Virus record (IMG/VR): IMGVR_UViG_3300020204_000093
Location: 1-52,160 of that record
Length of the DNA stretch: 52,160 bases
Strand: one strand, 5' to 3'
Source of the DNA: a virus
The translations under genes and the position numbers were made by a program. The notes under the pieces are model-generated. The model made no database searches. It saw only the letters and a list, made by a program, of their open reading frames with translations, and had not been told where the DNA came from. Shown one piece after another: positions 24,601 to 31,727 of the stretch; the first letter of the stretch is position 1, and each line of letters starts with the position of its first letter.

Positions 24601-27326
24601 TTTGCATTTTGAAGTATTCTTCTGCTCTCTTCTGGAGCACTTCCAAGACCCTTACCCATGTTAAATCTTGAGTCAGTTTGATAAAGTTGCTTTGCTTTTT
24701 GATACGCTTTGTCTTCAGGGTTTATATATTTTGGAACCTGAGTTTTAAAAATATCATCTACTATTCTGTCATTTATATATGGGCTAGTGCTTAACTTAAA
24801 TGAGTCTAGGAATGCTTTATCTAAGGCTGCAGCCTGTGTTGCATTCATTCCAGATGGTTTCCATTTTTCTGGACCTCTTCTTTCCCACTCATCTATAAAT
24901 TCTTGAACTGGAACACCAGTAGTAAGGCTTGGCATTGCTTTGTTCATCCACTCAGGGAAGTCAAACACTAGGCCGTGCTTAGTTGTTGTAGTAGTAGGTA
25001 TACCTTGAGATTTAAATATTTGTTCCATAGCAAGAAGTTTATTTTTTTGATCTTGCGTCATATATGGATTATTTTTTATAATATCTTGTATTGCTTTTGG
25101 AGTGCTCTTTCCTCCAACATGTGTCTTGTTTGTTACATTGTTATCTTTTTTAATTTCAGGGGTTCCATTGTTAAACCCTGGAATTGTTCCGCCTGCAACC
25201 ATGTGCCTAATGAATGGTTTGTTTGCTGGATCCTGTGCTGGTCCTGCTGGAATAACTGCCTCTCCAGGAGAAGCAAGAATTGGAACAATATCTCCTGCAC
25301 CCTTTGGTCCTGGAATGCTCGTAATACCAGTAGAATACTTTTTGCTTTGTGGCATTCTGCCTTTACCAACTGGGCCAACAAATCCTAATTGAGAAGCAAT
25401 TGCATTTTTATATGCTGCTGCTAACGCATTTACTGCTGCAGTCTCAGATGTAAATGTTTGTCTTAGTTTTTGATGAACCTGATCAAGAGATGCTGCTACG
25501 GCAGATGCTTCAAGTTGTTGCTGAGTTAAATAGTCTGTCTGATTTCCAAGTATCTGTGTTGATGCTCCAGTCCTATTAAATGCAGACTTTAAGGTTGTAA
25601 ATAACTTAATTATATTAGCAAGACCATTCATTAATAGACCAAATGACATTAGTGCTACTGGCCCAATTGCACCAAGAGCAACAGTCATTATTGTCAAAAA
25701 CTTTTTACTTCCATCTCCCAAGTTATTAAATTTTTCTAAAATTTTTCCAACAAACTCAACTACAGGGGTAAGTGCTTTTAAGAACTGCTCTCCAACTGGT
25801 GCAAGAGTTACCTTTAAATCTTCTATCGATTTCTTAAATTTATAAGTTGTTGACTCTTCTATTCTTGCCAATTCTCGCTCTGAAAGAATTGCAAGTTCTT
25901 CTGTAGTTGCTTTTGTTAGTGTTAAAACACGACTTGCCTGATTGCCTTCTCTTACAACATTTTGAAACAGAGTTGATAATCTTGAAAACTGAAACTTACC
26001 AAACAACTGTTCAATTGCACGAGCACGATTAAGAGGATCTAAGGTATCTAGGGCATGTGCAAAACTTACTACTGTTGCTGCTACATCTCCCTGATTTGCC
26101 TCAACAATTCCCTTAATGTTGATGCCCATCTCGCCAAGCATTTTGGCTGCTTTATCAGATGGATTAATCAATGATGCTAAACCAGACTTAAGTGCGTTGG
26201 CACCTTCTGATGCATTGATACCGCCTTCTTTCATGGCAGTTAGGAAGAACGCTAAGTCTTCTACATCTCCACCAAGTTGCTGTACAACTGGTCCTGCTTT
26301 AGGAATAGCGATAGTTAAATCTTCAATAGATACAACGGTTTGGTTTTCAACTGCGTTAAGGAAGTCAATCTTTTTTGCTAAATCTTCTGCTGCTACACCA
26401 AACGCATTAGTTACAGATATTGTTGTTTCCAGGGCTTGCTCTTGCTCAACACCACCAAGAACAGCAAGTCTTGTTGCTTGGGAAACCTGTGCTGTAAGGT
26501 CTGCACCCATCTTGCCCATCGCTGCAGCGTTTGCTGCCATTTCCATGGTTTTTTCTACTGCAACTCCATATTTGGTATATTCCTTGGCAAGTAGTTGAAT
26601 GTTTTTAACCATTTCATTTGTTTCTTCTTGAGTGGTAAACATTTCACCATAAACACGCTTAAATCTAATTGTTTGCTCTTCAAGTTTCATGAAAGTTTTT
26701 GCAGCGACAGACCCAAGAAGCATAAGCGGAACTGTGAAACCAACCATCAACTGACGGCCAGCCCATTGAGTATTCTTACCAAAGTTTAGAAGATTTGTTG
26801 ATCCCTGTCTTAGTAATTGATTTAAAAGTTGTTGGCGCTGTGCTGCTATTTGTGTCTGGGTTGCTAGATTTTTCATGTCCAGCGTAAGCGGTCTTACCGC
26901 AATGGCCTGAAGTGCTCCATTGGCACCACGACCCATTTTTATATATTGAGTCTGTATGTCTTTTACACGCTCTCGTGCAACTTTATTTATTGTTTCAAAT
27001 TCAGACTTAAAAAGCCTACCAAAAGTTTTAGTGGCTGCCCCAGTATATCTAAAATATTCTCTGGAGGATAGTTTATTCTTTTCTAAAGCATTAGTAAAGT
27101 GCTCTGTGCTTGTAGCAACCGTTCTCATAGTTGCTTGGAACTTGCCAGTAGCATTTATACTGTTCATCAAGTTTTGTGCTTGATTTGCTGCTACCGCTGA
27201 CGCTGCTGCGCCAGACTTTGCCATCTGTGTATGGAAGGCCGATATTTGACGCTGTAGCAGTTTTAGACTTGCTAAAGCATCTGACGTATCAATATTTACA
27301 TGAATATTGGATTGAACATCAGCCAT
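18588..27326 (-). CDS. Giant tail tape measure protein
   Basis: 2912 residues. Residues about 175-420 form the TP901-type tape measure core (LLNFGKNTQWAG ... GGVEQEQALETTISVTNAFG ... FFLTAMKEGGINASEGANALKSG). Hydrophobic Gly/Ala segments follow near 550-575, 1400-1450 and 1600-1660, and long coiled-coil stretches near the end. The motif GDIVPILASPGEAVIPAG (around 678-695) and its relative GTDTVPAMLTPGEFIM near the C-terminus are typical of tape measures. Odd parts are a kinase-like insertion (1019-1260), a Pro-Gly repeat followed by a CPEGK ... NGNC loop, and a duplicated YRPMGGLIPY. At about 1.5 angstrom per residue the tail could approach 400 nm, though inserted domains would shorten that. 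The ATG has AAGAGGTG upstream. Confidence 0.93.
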   Translation of the reverse strand: MADVQSNIHVNIDTSDALASLKLLQRQISAFHTQMAKSGAAASAVAANQAQNLMNSINATGKFQATMRTVATSTEHFTNALEKNKLSSREYFRYTGAATKTFGRLFKSEFETINKVARERVKDIQTQYIKMGRGANGALQAIAVRPLTLDMKNLATQTQIAAQRQQLLNQLLRQGSTNLLNFGKNTQWAGRQLMVGFTVPLMLLGSVAAKTFMKLEEQTIRFKRVYGEMFTTQEETNEMVKNIQLLAKEYTKYGVAVEKTMEMAANAAAMGKMGADLTAQVSQATRLAVLGGVEQEQALETTISVTNAFGVAAEDLAKKIDFLNAVENQTVVSIEDLTIAIPKAGPVVQQLGGDVEDLAFFLTAMKEGGINASEGANALKSGLASLINPSDKAAKMLGEMGINIKGIVEANQGDVAATVVSFAHALDTLDPLNRARAIEQLFGKFQFSRLSTLFQNVVREGNQASRVLTLTKATTEELAILSERELARIEESTTYKFKKSIEDLKVTLAPVGEQFLKALTPVVEFVGKILEKFNNLGDGSKKFLTIMTVALGAIGPVALMSFGLLMNGLANIIKLFTTLKSAFNRTGASTQILGNQTDYLTQQQLEASAVAASLDQVHQKLRQTFTSETAAVNALAAAYKNAIASQLGFVGPVGKGRMPQSKKYSTGITSIPGPKGAGDIVPILASPGEAVIPAGPAQDPANKPFIRHMVAGGTIPGFNNGTPEIKKDNNVTNKTHVGGKSTPKAIQDIIKNNPYMTQDQKNKLLAMEQIFKSQGIPTTTTTKHGLVFDFPEWMNKAMPSLTTGVPVQEFIDEWERRGPEKWKPSGMNATQAAALDKAFLDSFKLSTSPYINDRIVDDIFKTQVPKYINPEDKAYQKAKQLYQTDSRFNMGKGLGSAPEESRRILQNAKDKGFIKDFDIKEGFGTGEGRTDKVVTKSSTVTLNDGTVVNMNRLGAGTTPVISQKPTSGGAVTAPELIQENMEKARSQEATLKSIADEAAKTKTGQKKPTNFGKQVSKTTGRSFDVREIGGVFEKPNGQRVFVKPMMSELNALAEKEATDFARKVQGLDVPKQKIATMIDPTDPQGKRKIIVLESKYDPKYAELMSKSFTQEQYFRQLVAANLRGDKDLKMGNLGGNALTDVGRAGVLSKASGVAALETKMPSLVEMAEENLKGVPGKQAKNSPNWFANATKDIALNLTPAEYDRQMKAEIQRQLNNAESYVAKMSADNPLKSQYVAMLDRLREGLKVDWKSLHQKHSSILVKPDEVIEDKDGKVKEIKSEPNNRKFKSTGGPADSRIAPASIAPSVRQGPRGVRILGKGDAPLSSQDVKTAIDKANSQAKAAASRTALYGDGPIDAEQKSLRRKIGSLKKSGKQLNVIAKDVAVTQKVVTDNMTQTIKQGMGAAGVKSKLKSTSSKILESFKARQAAKAKPDDPNNPKPRGGMGMGGAAMGVAGLAMIGSMAPGKVGEISQKIMMPLMGLAMILPMLQNKFAALAVGVGLVVAAYAYQKIQFDRAQDAAIELTEALGSGSQAIRGLSKFANTVSAGEIMDRKRKERFSPFQIQTGKTTFGQSFMAGEQGKAMLKNVSQSMKLGGKDMAQGQVANQMATAVASGALTPAQARSIVANLAQELGDYSFGIKVNADLIALLGPNGENLLKDPIGIRVKLLTDTRDKMNLATDKAKEAGSFASMRGLKDIGVAGGYTLAGAGAGALGGAIAGGGLGALIGSVIPGAGTVAGAALGTKIGAVVGTGIGSFAGNLYGRKDRQKRIGQASGASVAMQKIALQQQQEMQDSVELEYLKQMDIARAKGDQNKMDELSRNYAKDRVRLLEENSTLVKDIQKNFKESEGATRKALMTGANKAITKQYKGTALEDVAPLAKTQIDDAKISDEMKYTLKMEMGSGQIDPMQMIEIFETFGKDKESIEKVVQIITKFGGKFANQTMGIVGMFKDKKQSAEFVARISAKKPKGAAKELELFQKIAQSGQVVEQDVLLNYYNTNEDAREALQKDLAKIDALKGKVTLDIATKVLGEDEMAALRADQEYFDSLPPEQQKVYLQNMKVLFSMEGDAALQEQYKNWVNEEGGANKGKSFADFVTAKNFQVTEASKDDTKPTTGGSTPGDGSKVKASPLDDLLKKLRDVRKNQIKVTEGFDASFKSLNKLFGGKKTIGVFSGIENDMRKLGAGEDLIELIVGMDPKEYETKKGKLFEFDAKGNISKIKDGAKSIGDALQSVALGDFVSNQQKMARQIGDQTTALKRLQAAGVEGSVALEAVADATFAAGIANKKLSDEQIEKIVKSWKKATKAAKAYAANEAAINKTKELENRATLLKNITANIAGIASKANASQSDVIDALLNNPELVNMLITPGIDEEAFHALLQAALDSAKTELKIKQLTIDGMEEIFSKGFGNAMDAFDVEETKLRLNFEDANKPLKEEIKKAEELIAIKQEQIRIQEVGLKEIEDQENKVNEKYDERLKALDEVEKANAAISQQQKGQLTLAEALTSGDIAAAARAAQDLRTQSAADVVTKQKDALENARQFELGQLRSKDGKSRIEIEKEIKRIQDEIYEIETKSLEPNRETLRLNELALEKAIEGITVLGQTRNQWERIKNNVDLARVSAAQFVKEMQDALNIVNSLINAYRNQKVNTDAIIPALLVPPGPGPGPGPGPGPGPDPKVCPEGKVLVNGNCVDKPKEEGKKDEPFIPKTPEEARIYAISQMKPSALAAQESGAIGAASLARQIAEYDQRIRNQNLFAQHKQKEIADAAAQAAIDAANKAASYAKFSPGRFAFKSKGGMIKPLYRPMGGLIPYYRPMGGLIPYFLNGGFAKGTDTVPAMLTPGEFIMSKYAVDSYGLDTMRKINSGELSGGSVYNNTYTLTVNAKTDANPNDIAQAVMATIKRVDDRRIRGVAISGRR
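18875..18936 (-). repeat. Perfect 30-base tandem duplication in the tape measure gene
   Basis: A 30-base unit occurs twice in direct succession (plus two further matching bases), encoding YRPMGGLIPY twice near the C-terminus of the tape measure protein. The copies are identical, so the duplication is recent or kept by recombination. The reading frame is preserved. Confidence 0.85.
19312..19363 (-). repeat. Pro-Gly hexanucleotide repeat in the tape measure gene
   Basis: About eight copies of a CTGGCC/CTGGTC-type hexamer encode an uninterrupted Pro-Gly run close to the C-terminus. It makes a stiff linker just before a short segment with two cysteines (VCPEGK ... NGNCV). Short tandem repeats of this kind change length easily. 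Confidence 0.8.
23547..24272 (-). other. Kinase-like domain embedded in the tape measure protein
   Basis: Residues about 1019-1260 carry the ordered signature of a protein/aminoglycoside-kinase fold: a glycine-turn strand (GGVFEKPNGQ), a strand with lysine (VFVKP, Lys1043), a helix with glutamate (AEKEA, Glu1056), GDKDLKMGN with Asp1127 and Asn1132 (Asp plus five, as in the D-L-H-P-G-N of aminoglycoside kinases), and TDVG with Asp1140. Helices rich in charged residues follow, suitable for a C-lobe. The segment between the catalytic loop and the D-x-G is shorter than usual. The call is pattern recognition only; catalysis is not shown. Confidence 0.5.
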
Positions 27327-27344
27327 CCACTAACACCTCTTTAT

Positions 27345-27668
27345 TTAATTATTTACAAGATTGCCAAGTAACGCTGCATCCTGAAGTCTAATTCCAGATG
27401 CCTCTTCAACGATCTTATATACTGTAGGAAGATCTATATTTTCTTCTAGGGCTTCCTTGTCTTCCGCCAATTCTGGCTTGTATTGCTGCATTGCGATTTG
27501 TACACACTCTATAAGCAAAGTCATGGACTTTTCATTATCTTCTGCGACCTTGGCAATATCTTCAAACTTTTTCATAAACGGACGAAGTAGCGAGATCTTT
27601 AGTGGTCTTACCTTGATCTTTGTTCCATCAATGAGAGTTACTGTTTTTTCTTCTGTGGCAGTTGCCAT
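27345..27668 (-). CDS. Tail assembly chaperone, short (G-like) paralogue
   Basis: The 107-residue protein (TVTLIDGTKIKVRPLKISLLR ... NIDLPTVYKIVEEASGI) is a short tail assembly chaperone, the type that binds the tape measure and guides tail tube polymerisation. It aligns along its whole length with the N-terminal half of the neighbouring 226-aa protein (IDGT-x-I, PLKI, DLPT-[VI]-Y), so the two arose by duplication. It ends 18 bases before the tape measure start, leaving no room for a frameshifted extension. AGGAGG lies at good spacing before ATG 27668, with an extended -10 box further upstream. Confidence 0.8.
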   Translation of the reverse strand: MATATEEKTVTLIDGTKIKVRPLKISLLRPFMKKFEDIAKVAEDNEKSMTLLIECVQIAMQQYKPELAEDKEALEENIDLPTVYKIVEEASGIRLQDAALLGNLVNN

Positions 27669-27695
27669 TTATTCCTCCTTATAAGGTTAAAGTTA

Positions 27696-27704
27696 ATTAT
27701 ACCA
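27696..27704 (-). promoter_or_regulatory. Extended -10 promoter before the short chaperone and tape measure
   Basis: The minus strand reads TGGTATAAT in the 56-base gap between the two chaperone genes. A start site about seven bases downstream gives a leader of about 20 bases that includes AGGAGG. It would drive the short chaperone, the tape measure and the following tail genes separately from the long chaperone. Confidence 0.55.
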
Positions 27705-27724
27705 TAGCGGAGCGTTATTTTTGG

Positions 27725-28405
27725 TTATTCAATAACCTCGTAATCAAGGCCAAAGCCGATTCCAAATCCAGCCTTTTCTGCATTTTTACCCTGTAGAGCA
27801 AGGATATCATTTCCATTTTCTGCCTTGCCTTTACTAAACACTCTAGCCTTCATATCTTCCCAAGCATTGCTATTACCTGAATTTTTATCAAGATCAACAC
27901 CCTGCATTGCAGCAGCAAACTTTTTGTCGTTATAGTCTAAATCTCTTTTAACTTTAATAGTTGTCGTTAGTTCTGGCATTGACAAAGACTCTTCAAGTTC
28001 TTCATAGTCTTTCCAAATACCTATAAGAAAAGCCTCTGCTTCTAGTTTGGCCAAGTCCAACGTCTCCCATGAAGACCCACTATCTACTGCTTGAGACTTT
28101 ACTGTGTCTTCTGATTTTTGATTAATTTTAATACCTGCTGCAATATCTATAACTTGATAAATTGTTGGCAAATCTAAATTGTCCTCAAGGTCTTCAATTG
28201 TTTTTATTTGTGGCGCATATTGTTTCATTGCTATAAGAGCACAAACTACCAGAACAGATATTGATTCATCATCTGTTTTGGTCGACTTTATTGTTTCAAA
28301 TTTTCTTAAAAATTCTCTTAAATATTTTATTTTAAGTGGGGCAGCCTCAATGACTGTTCCATCAATAAAAGAGAAATTTCTTTTTTCATATACGCTTGTT
28401 GCCAT
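27725..28405 (-). CDS. Tail assembly chaperone, long (GT-like) in a single frame
   Basis: 226 residues. The N-terminal 105 residues resemble the short chaperone; the C-terminal half has AEAFLIGIWKDYEELEESLS followed by MPELTTTIKVKRDL and FAAAMQGVDLDK, the DYEELE-type extension that in most siphoviruses is reached only by a programmed -1 frameshift (G versus GT). Here both parts lie in one frame with no internal stop, and the separate short paralogue may supply the G-type product. Its ATG (28405) has no ribosome site but a TGGTATACT box exactly six bases upstream, suggesting a leaderless message. It directly follows the major tail gene terminator. Confidence 0.82.
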   Translation of the reverse strand: MATSVYEKRNFSFIDGTVIEAAPLKIKYLREFLRKFETIKSTKTDDESISVLVVCALIAMKQYAPQIKTIEDLEDNLDLPTIYQVIDIAAGIKINQKSEDTVKSQAVDSGSSWETLDLAKLEAEAFLIGIWKDYEELEESLSMPELTTTIKVKRDLDYNDKKFAAAMQGVDLDKNSGNSNAWEDMKARVFSKGKAENGNDILALQGKNAEKAGFGIGFGLDYEVIE

Positions 28406-28411
28406 TATATA

Positions 28412-28420
28412 AGTATACCA
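28412..28420 (-). promoter_or_regulatory. Extended -10 promoter, leaderless type, long chaperone gene
   Basis: The minus strand reads TGGTATACT, then six bases, then the ATG at 28405. There is no Shine-Dalgarno sequence in between. It lies immediately behind the terminator of the major tail gene, so the chaperone has its own transcription start. Confidence 0.6.
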
Positions 28421-28425
28421 AATGG

Positions 28426-28454
28426 AAAAGCCCAGACTTTCAAGGGTCTGGGCT
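28426..28454 (-). terminator. Rho-independent terminator after the major tail gene
   Basis: On the minus strand a 9-bp perfect stem (AGCCCAGAC / GTCTGGGCT) with an 8-base loop is followed by TTTTCC. It begins 17 bases after the major tail protein stop codon and would confine strong transcription to that gene. Confidence 0.85.
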
Positions 28455-28471
28455 AGTCCTATTAAGTTGTA

Positions 28472-29116
28472 TTATAGAGTACGATCTACGATTTTACCGT
28501 ATGATGCGTCATCGTTTGGAAGGAGACGGAACGAAACTTCAAACATTGAAGCCTCATCACGCTTTGCTGATACTGTTACGCTCTCAATTGAGAGTGCACG
28601 GTATGCAACATAAATTCTTTCCTTTGGATCTGCAGCGGAACCAGATCCTGGTCCTACTGCAACAAGGCCACGCTCTAGTGGAACGTCACCAATATCGCCT
28701 GCTGACATTTTTAATGTCTTTAGGGGTCCATCAGTTACCTTGTCTGTATCATCTGCTGCAATTGCAACTAGAAGATTTTCTAATGTTGCCTCTGCAAATG
28801 ATGTGTTTAGATTAACTGTCATACCTTGCTTGAATAGACGAGCAACGTCGAGAAGTTGATCTACTGCCACCTCACCGAAATCTGGTTGGAATGCTAGTTC
28901 CAAACCGTTCGATGTGTATCCTACGTTTGTGAAATCATCATCGCTTGACAATGTTTCTTTGTAGGATCCTGAGACTGGAGTCATTGCTGGAAGATCTGCC
29001 ACTGCTTGTACGTCAGTGATTTTTCCATTTGCGTCCAATCCAATTGGACCATCATACGTAAAAAGTGCTGCTGCACCTACGATAATGTTACTACTTGAAC
29101 CACGGCTGTATGCCAT
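28472..29116 (-). CDS. Major tail (tube) protein
   Basis: The 214-residue protein has the composition of siphovirus tube proteins: a short Ser-rich start (AYSRGSSSNI), a repeated beta pattern (ALFTYDGPIGLDANGKITDV, NGLELAFQPDFGEVAVDQLLD), and a C-terminal strand pair (ALSIESVTVSAKRDEASMFEVSFRLLP) of the tail-tube fold. It lies between the connector genes and the chaperone/tape measure genes, as in most siphoviruses. It polymerises as stacked hexameric rings around the tape measure. It has GAGGTGAG before ATG 29116, its own promoter candidate, a hairpin terminator, and a visibly higher GC content than neighbours, all fitting very high expression. Confidence 0.85.
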   Translation of the reverse strand: MAYSRGSSSNIIVGAAALFTYDGPIGLDANGKITDVQAVADLPAMTPVSGSYKETLSSDDDFTNVGYTSNGLELAFQPDFGEVAVDQLLDVARLFKQGMTVNLNTSFAEATLENLLVAIAADDTDKVTDGPLKTLKMSAGDIGDVPLERGLVAVGPGSGSAADPKERIYVAYRALSIESVTVSAKRDEASMFEVSFRLLPNDDASYGKIVDRTL

Positions 29117-29167
29117 ATATTCTCACCTCTTTCATTTTATTAAAAGGGGGTTTGTTTCCTCGCCTTA

Positions 29168-29173
29168 ATTATA
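29168..29173 (-). promoter_or_regulatory. Putative -10 box for the major tail gene
   Basis: The minus strand reads TATAAT, preceded by TAG rather than TGn, in the 68-base gap before the major tail gene. The implied leader is about 45 bases and contains GAGGTGAG. It is the natural promoter candidate for a gene with its own terminator. Confidence 0.45.
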
Positions 29174-29184
29174 CTACCCTTTTA

Positions 29185-29724
29185 TTAGGAATTTAATGGG
29201 TGCCAATCGTAGTCAATTATTATCTTATTCCCCGCATAGGTACGGGCCGTGCCAAAGTCTACTATATCTCTGGTTTCTTCTAGTTGATAAATCTTGAAGT
29301 TATGAAAGAAACATGGCTTGGATTCTGCCCATAGGGTTGGGTTGGCTGCTGCCCACTCATTGAGGTCTTTTGCTGAGTCATCTCCCGCATCAAGAAGATC
29401 GCTCACCTGTTGCTGAGTTATGACCATATTTTTTTGTGCATCATTTCCTACAGAATAAAAATAGTATAGCAGTTGCTCACATTTAATATATGGGAAAGGG
29501 GTTCTTCTCATTTTGAACATTCTATCGTATACACCAAAAACTCCATTACTGTCTGGGAATGTCTCCGTAAGCGCATCTATTTGTGTTGGCAATGTTGGGA
29601 AAAAATATGTTGTTCCAATTAACTCTGATCCTCCAATAGAGTCGTCAGGATTAAAGCCTGGATCTATTTTTGCTGCCAAGTAAGCATTTATAATTGTAGG
29701 TGGATGATGAATTACTGCTGTCAT
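29185..29724 (-). CDS. Putative tail terminator protein
   Basis: 179 residues in the position of the tail terminator, directly before the major tail gene. The N-terminal helix (PPTIINAYLAAKI), a strand (YFFPTLPTQI), then YIKCEQLLYYFYSVG and KIYQLEETRDI...KIIIDYDWH fit the alpha/beta layout of terminators, which cap the tube with a hexameric ring and bind the head connector. Sequence similarity to a named family is not evident, so the assignment rests mainly on gene order. GGAG lies about ten bases before the ATG, and the start overlaps the preceding stop. Confidence 0.55.
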   Translation of the reverse strand: MTAVIHHPPTIINAYLAAKIDPGFNPDDSIGGSELIGTTYFFPTLPTQIDALTETFPDSNGVFGVYDRMFKMRRTPFPYIKCEQLLYYFYSVGNDAQKNMVITQQQVSDLLDAGDDSAKDLNEWAAANPTLWAESKPCFFHNFKIYQLEETRDIVDFGTARTYAGNKIIIDYDWHPLNS

Positions 29725-30398
29725 TTAATACCAACTCCTGCATTAGCAATCCAGCGATAGCCAGTAGACAAACCTTTTGATTTACCTATTCGCTTTCCTG
29801 CTGCCATGTCTTTCTTATAAACTATTGGATTCTCAAGATATCTAGCAATACCACTTACTCGTAAAAATGCTTGAGAAAAATATCTATTAAAGAACATATC
29901 AAATACCTTTTCAAACCCACCCTGTACTTCTGTTCCTCCAGGATTATCTACCCTTACTTCATTTTTTGTAAACACCGTTTCTCCATTATCTTCAAACGCT
30001 AACGCCTGTGCAACTCTTGGTCTAATTGTAACAGGAATCCCCTCTTCCATAATTCTAGCCTTGTCATAAAATGGAGTTCTTGATCCATTCTTTATTGAAG
30101 TAGATTGACGAAACGACGACCTAAATGACAAACCAAGGTTGCTCGTTGTATAGGATATGTCATATAGCCTTGCGCTAGGGCTACCTGTTTGATTCCATTC
30201 ATACACATGATGTAGCATATCTGGATTAACTCTAGCGTTAGAGTCTATAAACTCTTTCATTAGTTCTACAGTTTCTAGTCCTACTGTTTTTAAGAATATG
30301 GTTTTGCCTCTTTTTATACCCTCCAAAAACCCCACAGAATAGTCAACTATGTTACTCATGTCTTTTTTAAATTGTGCAGAATTAAATACGGCTCTCAT
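29721..30398 (-). CDS. HK97-gp10-like head-tail / tail completion protein
   Basis: The 225-residue protein begins with long helices (FKKDMSNIVDYSVGFLEGIKRGKTIFLKTVGLETVELMKEFI cut into two by a Gly) as HK97 gp10-like proteins do, then beta segments with polar loops and a basic C-terminus. These proteins act at the neck between connector and tail tube. It is longer than the usual 110-150 residues, with an added C-terminal part (from about 150). It overlaps both neighbours by four bases, so the neck genes form one translational unit. The call relies on helix pattern and position. Confidence 0.55.
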   Translation of the reverse strand: MRAVFNSAQFKKDMSNIVDYSVGFLEGIKRGKTIFLKTVGLETVELMKEFIDSNARVNPDMLHHVYEWNQTGSPSARLYDISYTTSNLGLSFRSSFRQSTSIKNGSRTPFYDKARIMEEGIPVTIRPRVAQALAFEDNGETVFTKNEVRVDNPGGTEVQGGFEKVFDMFFNRYFSQAFLRVSGIARYLENPIVYKKDMAAGKRIGKSKGLSTGYRWIANAGVGIK

Positions 30399-30844
30399 AC
30401 ATCACCCGTCTGATTTTCTGACCTTCTTATAATTAATTTAAAAGACTCTACTGTTCCAAACGGCCCAACAAATGGCTCATATGTAGCAATCTCAAATAGA
30501 GTTCCCTTTCCTGATCTTGGACCAGAAGTCTCTAAGTAGATAAGATTTCCTTCTTGATCCTTTATGTCTGTTATAAGAATGTTGGTTAATGAGTTTTTAT
30601 TATCTCTTAAGGACAACCTTAAATCTGACTTTGCTCTTCCAACCAATATAGCATTTTGTGTTATATTTACATTTGGCTTAAGTTCTTCTTTAAATGCTGA
30701 ACCGCCTGCTGAAAAACTGCATGCAAATATTCTATCTAAAACCCATTGTTTTTTAATTGCTCCAAAATCACCCTGCTCAACAATTGGATGATATAAAGAT
30801 GCTTGCATTGGAAACATGAAGTCTGGAGTTTCGCATATTGTCAT
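30395..30844 (-). CDS. Putative head-tail connector (stopper)
   Basis: 149 residues with a beta-barrel-like pattern: SLYHPIVEQGDFGAIKKQWV, DLRLSLRDNKNSLTNILITDI, YLETSGPRSGKGTLFEIATYEP, FKLIIRRSE. Short beta-barrel proteins at this place in the head-tail module are head closure (stopper) proteins that plug the portal channel. Gene order portal-protease-capsid-adaptor-stopper supports this. The start is a TAATG overlap with the adaptor gene. Confidence 0.55.
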   Translation of the reverse strand: MTICETPDFMFPMQASLYHPIVEQGDFGAIKKQWVLDRIFACSFSAGGSAFKEELKPNVNITQNAILVGRAKSDLRLSLRDNKNSLTNILITDIKDQEGNLIYLETSGPRSGKGTLFEIATYEPFVGPFGTVESFKLIIRRSENQTGDV

Positions 30845-31725
30845 TACAACACCCCAAGTTTTTTAATAGACTTTGTATACTTTGAAAGTATCTTGTCTAC
30901 AAGTATGTTTCCTGTTCCTTCGAATAAACTTTTGTCAAATTGAATTCTGTATTGATCTGTGTTGTATGAAGAAATAAATCTCTTGTAATAATCTAACTTT
31001 CCACAATCTATGTCGTGTATTAGCATTTCTGTTGCTCTAACAATATCTGATGGAACAGATGTGTGTCCGTATTCAACTGTTATTCTGTAGTCCCAAGTTT
31101 TTCCAAAACCTCTATATATAAATTGTGGATCAAGCGAGTCTGACGATGCTGCTGGAAGAACTAGTGGGGCTGACTCTGCACGATTAATATTGTCTGTTGA
31201 CTTTTCAACAATTGCTGTTTTGTCAGATGTTACTTCGTATTCTCTGTCTGTTACCAATTTGTTATTTTCATATACTGTTAAAACCTTTTTTACATCATCC
31301 CAGATAGGCAAGTAGTCTGATCCAGTTCCTGTAAAATTCAAAACTTTTTTCTTATAATAAAATCCTTCTCCAACTATTGAATCAATAATTGCTCTTGCTA
31401 ATTCTTCATTGTCTGCATAGGAAGAAATGTCTGAGGCTGTATCTCCCTTTGTAGTTGGGTCTACATATGGCCTAACTATTTCGTATGTAGTATCAGAAAC
31501 AACATCTTCATCAATAATAATCTCTACTCTATATTCAGAGTCGTATGTTCCAGGAAGGTTTATTGTTACTATGTCTCCCGTTGAAAGTTCTTGAAATTCA
31601 AGAGTAGATACAGAAAGATCCGCCATGTCAGTTATCAAAACAGTTACATCTTCATCTACAATAGACGAAGGAATTTTATAAGTAACTGGAATGTCTGCGT
31701 ATGGCGGAACTCTCAATATCTCCAT
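30844..31725 (-). CDS. Putative head-tail adaptor with Ig-like N-terminus
   Basis: 293 residues. The first 90 residues are a run of strands like an Ig domain (TYKIPSSIVDEDVTVLITDM ... EYRVEIIIDEDVV). The C-terminal part, from about 215, is helical with VRATEMLIHDIDCGKLDYYKRF ending in a helix (NILVDKILSKYTKS), the layout of gp6/gp15-type adaptors that dock under the portal. The fused Ig-like domain is uncommon for adaptors and may be surface-exposed decoration at the neck. It starts two bases after the 131-aa gene with weak ribosome-site support. Confidence 0.5.
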   Translation of the reverse strand: MEILRVPPYADIPVTYKIPSSIVDEDVTVLITDMADLSVSTLEFQELSTGDIVTINLPGTYDSEYRVEIIIDEDVVSDTTYEIVRPYVDPTTKGDTASDISSYADNEELARAIIDSIVGEGFYYKKKVLNFTGTGSDYLPIWDDVKKVLTVYENNKLVTDREYEVTSDKTAIVEKSTDNINRAESAPLVLPAASSDSLDPQFIYRGFGKTWDYRITVEYGHTSVPSDIVRATEMLIHDIDCGKLDYYKRFISSYNTDQYRIQFDKSLFEGTGNILVDKILSKYTKSIKKLGVL

Positions 31726-31727
31726 AC

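Noticed and set aside
27725-27740. Short palindrome (GGTTATT ... AATAACC) at the end of the long chaperone gene as a terminator
   Set aside because: The loop is one base and the following bases are A-rich rather than T-rich on the transcribed strand; it overlaps coding sequence.
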